Below are positions 1-5,088 of a stretch of DNA of 5,088 bases, piece after piece; the first letter of the stretch is position 1, and each line of letters opens with the position of its first letter. The notes under the pieces were generated by a model, which was not told where the DNA came from, did no database searches, and saw only the letters and a list, made by a program, of their open reading frames with translations. Position numbers and translations under genes: made by a program. The stretch is from an uncultured Porphyromonadaceae bacterium. Its GTDB lineage: Bacteria; Bacteroidota; Bacteroidia; Bacteroidales; Muribaculaceae. The stretch is taken from positions 1 through 5,088 of the forward strand of contig CAMWUX010000106.1 in the NCBI GenBank assembly GCA_947177605.1. Direction: 5' to 3'.

Positions 1-32
1 TCACCGACCCGACTCCCCTATCAATTAATGAA

Positions 33-58
33 TTAAAAATATGTTATACAACATATAT
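33..58 (-). terminator. Weak AT-rich terminator-like hairpin after the C10 protease gene
   Basis: On the minus strand, about 26 bases after the protease stop, ATATGTT (56-50) can pair with AACATAT (45-39) around a 4-base loop, and the run TTTTT (39-35) follows at once. The stem has 7 pairs with one G-C, so it is weak. Position and U-run favour a terminator, but AT-rich spacers give such pairings by chance. No other candidate is seen in the 82-base spacer. Confidence 0.45.
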
Positions 59-70
59 TTAACATATATT
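50..70. repeat. Tandem 10-bp direct repeat AACATATATT
   Basis: AACATATATT occurs at 50-59 and again at 61-70, separated by a single T, in the AT-rich spacer after the protease gene. The first copy overlaps one arm of the terminator-like hairpin. It may simply reflect low-complexity AT-rich sequence. The rest of bases 1-82 shows no gene or promoter that I can support. Confidence 0.5.
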
Positions 71-82
71 AATACATAATAC

Positions 83-316
83 TTAGGGAATCGAGATCTT
101 GCGGAGTACGGTAGCGCCGGAGGCGAGGCGGATATTGAGGAGGGCAACACCTCGGGGCAATGTGAGCGACAGCGAGCTATCAGCCGCAGTCGGCCGACTG
201 ACAGCACCCAATTCGATGCCCGCCGTGGAGTAGGCGATAGCGGAGGTCACCACTCCGGAAGGATCGGATATGACGACGGTGGATGAGGCCGGATCAACTG
301 CAATCGTGAAGGGATC
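83..316 (-). other. Putative type IX secretion C-terminal sorting domain (type A-like)
   Basis: Residues 757 to 833 of the protease resemble the C-terminal domain that directs proteins through the type IX secretion system. They show a strand run FTIAVDPASSTVVISD, then AIAYSTAGIELG (compare the usual 'VYNxxGqlV' strand), LTLPRGVALLNIRL (compare 'LPkGvYivri') and a final basic strand VLRKISIP at the very C-terminus. The Tyr or Phe that normally follows the Gly-Val is Ala here, so the match is imperfect. If functional, the protein crosses the outer membrane and this domain is removed, with attachment to the surface. No secretion genes lie in the window to confirm this. Confidence 0.68.
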
Positions 317-2584
317 GGTGGCTACGTCGCCGATCGAAGCATATTCGGATGCTGTGATATAATAATAGTCACCGAAGGCCGTCTGAGTGCCGTTTTTCCG
401 CCAATACAGGCGAATGAAATAGTCGGTACCGGGCTCAAGAGTGCTTACCTCGGAATCAATAATCCACTGATAGTTTTCATCAGGACCGATGGTGACGCGA
501 TCAGCAGCAAGAGTGGCAAGCGACATACCGCCTGACGAAGGGAAGACGAAGGCATACAGATAGTCGTCATACAACCCCTCGGCATTGTTGACAATGGCAG
601 TGAACGAGATATGATTGGCGGGAACTACCCAAGGTGTGCGCCAGGAGCCGTCGCCGGATACCGCATCGCAATTGATGCCGGCAAGCGTGAGGTCAGGCGT
701 ACCTTCGGGCACGACATTTACCTCTATTCCGAGAGGGCCTCCGATGTTATGATTGGCATCGTCGGCGATATATACCTGATACTGGCCTACGGGAAGCTCG
801 GAGATATCAACAGTCCACTTCACCTGACGCGAAGTGCCGGCAGGAATATCTACAAGCATGGCCGTACCCTCGGCAATCGCCAGAGGACCTTGATATATTT
901 TAGGAGTTATAGTACTGTAATATTCCCCCGTTAGGCCTTCCACTGTAGCTTCAAGCGACAGCGTCTTACCCTGATAGATACGGGATAGGGAGCGAAGATC
1001 TACGGCACGGACGTAGGCAGTGTTGGCTATCTTGGTGAAATTGAGATTAGTGTCGGAAGCGTCGAGAGTGAGAGATTTGCAGGCTCCCACTGGCGTGCGG
1101 AGAGGCATGATTTCGTCACCGACCTTGACGATTGGCTCCACAAGGTATTCACCCGACTCCGGGAAATTGGACGCGAAGATATTAAAAGAACTGATGGCGT
1201 AGCCGGCGGGAAGGGTATAACCGCCACCATATTCGAGAAGCGTGGTGACCGTCCCGTCACTCTTATCCGTGAGACGAACGCCTGCCGACAGATTTTCGAT
1301 ATCACTTTGACCACTATTATATATGTATGATTTATCGTTGAGGAATCTTACGTAACCTGTACGTGTATAGGAATCGGCAACGGTGCTGAAGTCGCCGGTA
1401 AGATGCAGGGTGACAGGCGCCACAGACCCGGCATAATCTTTGCGGATGCCGATGACAGCTTCCTGACCATAGTTGTAGCCCGATGAGCTGCCGCCGATAC
1501 CCTGCGAAGAGGGATCGAGCGCGGTGATCACGAAGTAGCCGTCGCTCATACCTCCCCAGCCCCAGTTGATATGGAAATAGTCGGGCGAACGGAAGCCGTC
1601 GACCACGAATGCGTGCCCACCCGTATCTTGTCCTGCGTAATACACAGGGCGATGGTTTACCAGCTCATTATGCAGTATGCCCAGCCACTCTCCGAGACCG
1701 TAGCAATCACGCGGCAGATATTCTATCGACTTGGCGTAGCCGAAGTTGTCTATAAGGCCGATAAGCATATTCATCGTCAGAGCACCACTGGCAGAGGTGC
1801 CGTAGTTCATGTGCGATACATAACCGCAGGCCTTCATCAGCTCAGCTACAGCCTGCTGCTGAGCTACAGAAGAAGAAGAGTTATAAATATCCGTCATGTT
1901 ATCCCAGTCGGGTGCTATGGTAGTCATATCCAGGCGGAGCGAGTCGGCGCCGTTGGTCCAATAGTATCTCGCGAAACCCGTGCATCTCTCCGGCCAGCGG
2001 TGAAAGTTGACTATCTGAGCCATAGCTGTAGCCACACAGCCGGTGTAGGTCGCCCTGCCGTCGATGGTAGGGCACAAATTGTTGTATGGAGCGCCCTGAT
2101 TCCAGCGTGTAGTGATCATCGGAGCCACATCCTTGAGGTCGGCCGATACGGTGGAGGCGTGCGTATCGTATGCGTCTGCACCGGCCTCTACAGCCGCGGC
2201 GATTTCGCCGGCATATACATCGAGCCACCACTGAAGGGTGGGATTGATTTCATCAGCATCGAAGCCCGAGCCGGCATCAAACCACCCGAGTAGCGGACGG
2301 GCCACATCGTCGGCCGCCACAATCATCACCTTGTCGGCATCCGAAGCCTTCATCACATACAGGGCGTTGATGTCGCCGAGGCGGCAGGTGTGGAGCACAC
2401 TGACCTTTTTCCAATCAAGCGGGGCGACGCCTACGCTCATCACAGATTGCACTTCATCGGCGACGGCGGCTTTGATGAAGGCTTCTTCGGGAGTGAGTTG
2501 ACGGGCTGAAAGTATTGACACGGTCAGCAACATGATCGATACAAGAATGGTGCGCACCGGCGCGAATTGATGATTGGTATGCAT
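83..2584 (-). CDS. Secreted C10 family (streptopain/SpeB-like) cysteine protease with C-terminal sorting domain
   Basis: This gene encodes an 833-residue papain-fold protease precursor, predicted to be exported and to degrade proteins outside the cytoplasm. Residues 1-27 form a signal peptide. Residues 28-135 match the C10 inhibitory pro-domain: RQLTPEEA at the new N-terminus, then KVMIVAADDVARPLLGW. Residues 155-385 are the peptidase: WNQGAPYN (Gln163, oxyanion hole), TGCVATAMAQI (nucleophile Cys183, codon 2038-2036), GGHAFVVDG (His324, codon 1615-1613) and HINWGWGG (Asn340, Trp341). All catalytic residues are present, so it should be active. Residues 390-745 are beta-rich and look like about three sandwich modules that I cannot name. 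Residues 757-833 resemble a type IX secretion domain. It is much longer than SpeB (about 400 residues), as is common for C10 enzymes of Bacteroidota such as interpain or periodontain. ATG 2584 is chosen because the signal peptide follows it directly; the frame stays open for 20 more codons upstream, but those cover the promoter palindrome. It has its own promoter, separate from carB. Family assignment is firm; substrate is unknown. Confidence 0.95.
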   Translation of the reverse strand: MHTNHQFAPVRTILVSIMLLTVSILSARQLTPEEAFIKAAVADEVQSVMSVGVAPLDWKKVSVLHTCRLGDINALYVMKASDADKVMIVAADDVARPLLGWFDAGSGFDADEINPTLQWWLDVYAGEIAAAVEAGADAYDTHASTVSADLKDVAPMITTRWNQGAPYNNLCPTIDGRATYTGCVATAMAQIVNFHRWPERCTGFARYYWTNGADSLRLDMTTIAPDWDNMTDIYNSSSSVAQQQAVAELMKACGYVSHMNYGTSASGALTMNMLIGLIDNFGYAKSIEYLPRDCYGLGEWLGILHNELVNHRPVYYAGQDTGGHAFVVDGFRSPDYFHINWGWGGMSDGYFVITALDPSSQGIGGSSSGYNYGQEAVIGIRKDYAGSVAPVTLHLTGDFSTVADSYTRTGYVRFLNDKSYIYNSGQSDIENLSAGVRLTDKSDGTVTTLLEYGGGYTLPAGYAISSFNIFASNFPESGEYLVEPIVKVGDEIMPLRTPVGACKSLTLDASDTNLNFTKIANTAYVRAVDLRSLSRIYQGKTLSLEATVEGLTGEYYSTITPKIYQGPLAIAEGTAMLVDIPAGTSRQVKWTVDISELPVGQYQVYIADDANHNIGGPLGIEVNVVPEGTPDLTLAGINCDAVSGDGSWRTPWVVPANHISFTAIVNNAEGLYDDYLYAFVFPSSGGMSLATLAADRVTIGPDENYQWIIDSEVSTLEPGTDYFIRLYWRKNGTQTAFGDYYYITASEYASIGDVATDPFTIAVDPASSTVVISDPSGVVTSAIAYSTAGIELGAVSRPTAADSSLSLTLPRGVALLNIRLASGATVLRKISIP
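2504..2584 (-). other. Signal peptide of the C10 protease
   Basis: The first 27 residues have a short N-region with Arg11, a hydrophobic core (ILVSIMLLTVSIL, residues 13-25) and a small-residue end SA. Cleavage is predicted after Ala27, which leaves RQLTPEEA as the start of the pro-domain; this is the usual N-terminus of exported C10 precursors in Bacteroidota. There is no lipobox Cys in this stretch, so I read it as a signal peptidase I substrate and not a lipoprotein. The exact cleavage site is inferred. Confidence 0.85.
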
Positions 2585-2597
2585 AGCGGATGATGGG

Positions 2598-2624
2598 TTA
2601 TTATCTTTGGCGCAAAGATAATAA
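2598..2624. repeat. Perfect 12-bp inverted repeat over the protease promoter -7 box
   Basis: The arms TTATTATCTTTG (2598-2609) and CAAAGATAATAA (2613-2624) are exact reverse complements separated by GCG. The repeat ends 13 bases before the protease start codon. The right arm read on the minus strand contains the whole -7 box, so the palindrome is placed like an operator. Because transcription should start near its centre, the mRNA would carry only about half of it, which argues against an RNA hairpin. No regulator is encoded nearby. Confidence 0.75.
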
Positions 2625-2645
2625 AATAAACCGATTAAATACAAT
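2613..2645 (-). promoter_or_regulatory. Bacteroidales-type promoter of the C10 protease gene
   Basis: On the minus strand, TATCTTTG at 2620-2613 is an exact match to the -7 element TAnnTTTG used by the primary sigma factor of Bacteroides. ATTG at 2645-2642, 21 bases upstream, fits the weaker TTTG -33 element. Transcription would begin a few bases past 2613, leaving a leader of about 20-27 bases before ATG 2584. The leader has no Shine-Dalgarno sequence, as is normal in this phylum. The -33 element lies in the tail of the carB terminator. The start point is inferred from spacing only. Confidence 0.7.
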
Positions 2646-2678
2646 AAGGACTGCCCCGGCGCGCGGAGCAGTCCTTAT
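2633..2678 (-). terminator. Intrinsic terminator of carB
   Basis: Read on the minus strand, a hairpin begins 29 bases after the carB stop. Its arms are ATAAGGACTGC (2678-2668) and GCAGTCCTTAT (2654-2644), a perfect 11-bp pairing around a GC-rich 13-base loop. The U-rich tract TTATTGTATTTAAT follows. On the plus strand the stem is not followed by a comparable T-run, so it should act mainly on minus-strand transcripts. It separates carB from the protease gene. Confidence 0.85.
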
Positions 2679-2707
2679 GCGGATATATTTATTAATGTAT
2701 ATCGGGA

Positions 2708-5088
2708 TTAATATTCCTGCCAGGGACGGATGGCGATGCGGTCGAGGGGCTTCGACAGGAAGGCCTTGACGTAGGTGCCGGCGAGACGGGCGTTGGTGAT
2801 CAGAGGGATATTGTGGTCGATTGTCCATCGGCGGATGCGGTAGCCGTTGGTAAGTTCGCGCTTGGTGTGATTCTTAGGAATGTTGATCACGAGATCTACT
2901 TCGTGGGAAGAGATCACATCAAGTACACTGCGACCCTCTTCATCGGGCCAGCATACGGCTTCTGCCTCGATATCGTTGTCGTTGAGGAAGCGGGCCGTGC
3001 CCTCGGTGGCGTAGATCTTGTAGCCGTGGCGGTGGAGCTGGCGACAGGCTTCGAGCATATCCACTTTGCCACGGATGTCGCCGGAGCTTACGAGCACACC
3101 CTTCTGCGGTACGTGATGGCCGACGGAAAGCATGGCGTTGAGCAGAGCTTCTTCGAAGTCGGCGCCGAGACAGCCTACCTCGCCGGTCGACGACATGTCG
3201 ACACCCAGCACGGGGTCGGCCTTGTGGAGACGTCCGAAGCTGAACTGCGATGCCTTCACGCCTACATAGTCGATATCGAATGTGGAGGTGTCGACGGGTT
3301 CTACCGGTTCGCCGAGCATGATGCGTGTGGCGGTGTCGATGAAGTTTTTCTTCAGCACCTTGCTCACGAATGGGAAGGAGCGGGATGCGCGGAGGTTACA
3401 TTCGATCACCTTCACGTCGTTGTCGCGGGCGAGGAACTGGATATTGAAGGGACCCGAGATATTGAGTTCTTTGGCTATGCGTGCGCTGATGCGCTTGATG
3501 CGGCGCGCGGTGGCCATATAGATTTTCTGAGCGGGGAACACGAGGGTAGCGTCGCCTGAGTGTACGCCGGCAAACTCGACGTGCTCGGAGATGGCGTATT
3601 CTACGATCTTGCCGTTGCGGGCCACGGCGTCAAATTCGATCTCCTTGGTGTTCTGCATGAATTCGGTCACAACCACGGGGTATTCCTTCGATACTTTGGC
3701 AGCCTGACCGAGGAAGTTGTGGAGCTGATCGTAGTCGTAGCATACGTTCATGGCGGCGCCGGAGAGCACGTAGCTCGGACGGATGAGCACAGGGAAGCCC
3801 ACTTCGTTGACAAACTGATGGATGGCTTCTTCGGTGGTGACTTCTTTCCAGCGGGGCTGGTCGATGCCGAGCGAATCGAGCATCGCGGAGAACTTATGAC
3901 GGTTTTCGGCGCGGTCGATCGACACCGGCGATGTGCCGAGCACGGGCACCTGACTGCGATAGAGTTTCATAGCCAGATTGTTGGGAATCTGACCGCCTAC
4001 GCTCACGATCACACCGCGGGGCACTTCAAGGTCGAGCACGTCCATCACACGCTCGTAGGAGAGTTCGTCGAAGTAGAGTCGGTCGCACATATCATAGTCG
4101 GTCGACACCGTCTCGGGATTGTAGTTGATCATGATCGACTTGTATCCGAGGCGACGGCAGGTCTGGGCGGCATTGACTGAGCACCAGTCGAATTCCACGC
4201 TGGAGCCGATGCGGTACGCTCCCGAGCCGAGCACCACTATATTGTTGTGAGCCGGCATATCGTAGGATATGGCGTTGGCATCGAGGCCGTATGATACGTA
4301 GAGATAGTTGGTGAGGTCGGGATATTCGGATGCCACAGTGTTTATGCGGCCGATGTGGGGCACCACGCCGAGTTTCTTGCGGTGAGCGCGCACCTTATTG
4401 ACCTCGGCTTCCATATTGGACTCAGGCTCCTCTACGAGGCGTGCGATCTGGAAGTCGGAGAATCCGAGACGCTTCGCCTCGCGCATAGTGGCTTCGTCGA
4501 TGTCCTCGACTTTATTGAAGCCGGCGGAGAGTTTCTTGGAGAAATCTACGATGTTGGCCAGACGCGACAGGAACCAGGGATCGATCTTGGTGAGTTCTTC
4601 GATGCGCTCTACGGTGTAGCCCTCTTTCAGAGCCTGGGCAATGGCGAAGATACGCAGGTCGGTGGGGTTGGCGAGAGCGTCGTCGAGGTCGTCGAAGTGG
4701 ATATCGTTGTTGCCCACGAAGCCGTGCATACCCTGACCGATCATGCGGAGACCTTTCTGGATGATTTCCTCAAACGATTTGCCGATCGACATGATTTCGC
4801 CTACTGACTTCATCGACGAGCCGATACCGCGGTCCACGCCGGCAAATTTTGTGAGGTCCCAGCGTGGGATCTTCACGATCATATAGTCGACCGAGGGAGC
4901 TACGTAGGCGGAGTTGGGGGTGCCCATCTCGCCTATCTGGTCGAGAGTGTAGCCCAGGGCGAGCTTCGCGGCCACGAAAGCCAGCGGATAGCCCGATGCC
5001 TTGGATGCGAGAGCCGACGAACGGCTCAGACGGGCGTTGATCTCGATGATGCGGTAGTCGTTGGTCTCGGCGTTGAAGGCATACTGGA
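2708..5088 (-). CDS. carB: Carbamoyl-phosphate synthase large subunit, eukaryote-like (CPS1/CAD-type), 5' end outside the window
   Basis: CarB makes carbamoyl phosphate from bicarbonate, two ATP and ammonia that the CarA subunit releases from glutamine, feeding pyrimidine and arginine synthesis in the cytoplasm. The window holds 792 codons and a TAA stop. The fragment starts inside the first ATP-grasp unit at the residue matching E. coli Gln285, so about 284 residues lie beyond the right edge and the whole protein should be about 1076 residues, the normal size. In fragment numbering: the metal/ATP motif EINARLSRSS at 15-24, CPSase oligomerisation domain about 120-275, second ATP-grasp unit about 282-660 with VLGSGAYRIGSSVEFD, RPSYVLSGAAMN, EHVEFAGVHSGD and the catalytic loop IECNLRASRSFPF (Glu562, Asn564, Arg566), then the MGS-like allosteric domain 662-792. 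The sequence looks closer to animal CPS1/CAD than to E. coli CarB. GTG 4975 is an internal Val codon, since homology runs straight through it to the edge. carA would be expected upstream but is not visible. A terminator follows at once, so this is probably the last gene of its transcript. Confidence 0.97.
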   Translation of the reverse strand, partial: QYAFNAETNDYRIIEINARLSRSSALASKASGYPLAFVAAKLALGYTLDQIGEMGTPNSAYVAPSVDYMIVKIPRWDLTKFAGVDRGIGSSMKSVGEIMSIGKSFEEIIQKGLRMIGQGMHGFVGNNDIHFDDLDDALANPTDLRIFAIAQALKEGYTVERIEELTKIDPWFLSRLANIVDFSKKLSAGFNKVEDIDEATMREAKRLGFSDFQIARLVEEPESNMEAEVNKVRAHRKKLGVVPHIGRINTVASEYPDLTNYLYVSYGLDANAISYDMPAHNNIVVLGSGAYRIGSSVEFDWCSVNAAQTCRRLGYKSIMINYNPETVSTDYDMCDRLYFDELSYERVMDVLDLEVPRGVIVSVGGQIPNNLAMKLYRSQVPVLGTSPVSIDRAENRHKFSAMLDSLGIDQPRWKEVTTEEAIHQFVNEVGFPVLIRPSYVLSGAAMNVCYDYDQLHNFLGQAAKVSKEYPVVVTEFMQNTKEIEFDAVARNGKIVEYAISEHVEFAGVHSGDATLVFPAQKIYMATARRIKRISARIAKELNISGPFNIQFLARDNDVKVIECNLRASRSFPFVSKVLKKNFIDTATRIMLGEPVEPVDTSTFDIDYVGVKASQFSFGRLHKADPVLGVDMSSTGEVGCLGADFEEALLNAMLSVGHHVPQKGVLVSSGDIRGKVDMLEACRQLHRHGYKIYATEGTARFLNDNDIEAEAVCWPDEEGRSVLDVISSHEVDLVINIPKNHTKRELTNGYRIRRWTIDHNIPLITNARLAGTYVKAFLSKPLDRIAIRPWQEY

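Noticed and set aside
1571..2293. Plus-strand open frame of 240 codons opposite the C10 protease
   Set aside because: It covers the conserved catalytic domain on the other strand; its translation has no recognisable motifs, and the catalytic motifs on the minus strand are intact.
2602..2609. Second, plus-strand promoter at the TATCTTTG of the left palindrome arm
   Set aside because: The nearest upstream TTG is 25 bases away, too far for the usual spacing, and transcription would run antisense into carB with no plus-strand gene to serve.
2585..2644. N-terminal extension of the protease to an upstream ATG at 2644
   Set aside because: The added 20 codons would cover the palindrome and promoter boxes and would place a second hydrophobic stretch before the signal peptide. 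ATG 2584 gives a normal exported precursor.
2813..4180. Long plus-strand open frames (2813-3559 and 3560-4180, same frame) opposite carB
   Set aside because: They lie wholly antisense to a strongly conserved enzyme, show no recognisable protein family, and follow from the codon bias of carB, which rarely puts stop codons in the opposite frame. The two are one frame broken by a single stop.
4355..4807. Plus-strand open frame of 150 codons opposite carB
   Set aside because: It is an antisense shadow of the oligomerisation domain region, in the same frame relation to carB as the others, with no promoter or known domain.
4973..4975. GTG at 4975 as the start of carB
   Set aside because: The codons upstream of it to the window edge encode the conserved EINARLSRSSALASK segment of CarB, so it is an internal Val codon and the gene is cut by the window.

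Overview
The window looks like chromosomal DNA from a member of the Bacteroidota, most likely order Bacteroidales (a Muribaculaceae-like gut bacterium is my best guess, but the family cannot be fixed from this sequence). The reasons are a C10 (streptopain-type) protease with the RQLTPEEA pro-domain start and a type IX secretion-like C-terminal domain, a promoter of the Bacteroidales type (a TAnnTTTG -7 box with an upstream TTG), start sites without a Shine-Dalgarno sequence, and a CarB of the eukaryote-like kind. Coding DNA is moderately GC-rich and the spacers are AT-rich.

Layout, right to left in the direction of transcription (both genes are on the minus strand): (1) 5088-2708 is the 3' three quarters of carB, the carbamoyl-phosphate synthase large subunit. 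It is open at the right edge and lacks roughly 284 N-terminal residues. (2) 2707-2585 is a compact 123-bp spacer holding a strong intrinsic terminator for carB and the promoter of the next gene. A perfect 12-bp inverted repeat lies over that promoter's -7 box. (3) 2584-83 encodes an 833-residue secreted C10 cysteine protease with signal peptide, pro-domain, catalytic domain, about 370 residues of beta-rich modules and a sorting-type C-terminal domain. (4) 82-1 is an AT-rich spacer with a weak terminator-like hairpin and a short direct repeat. I see no gene in it.

The two genes probably do not work together. carB is a housekeeping pyrimidine/arginine gene that seems to be the last gene of its transcript, whereas the protease has its own promoter and acts outside the cytoplasm. 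The most noteworthy points are that CarB looks like animal CPS1/CAD, including a Trp in the allosteric domain where E. coli has the UMP-phosphate-binding Lys, and the palindrome centred on the protease promoter. I see no mobile element, CRISPR array, RNA gene or evident new multi-gene system here.
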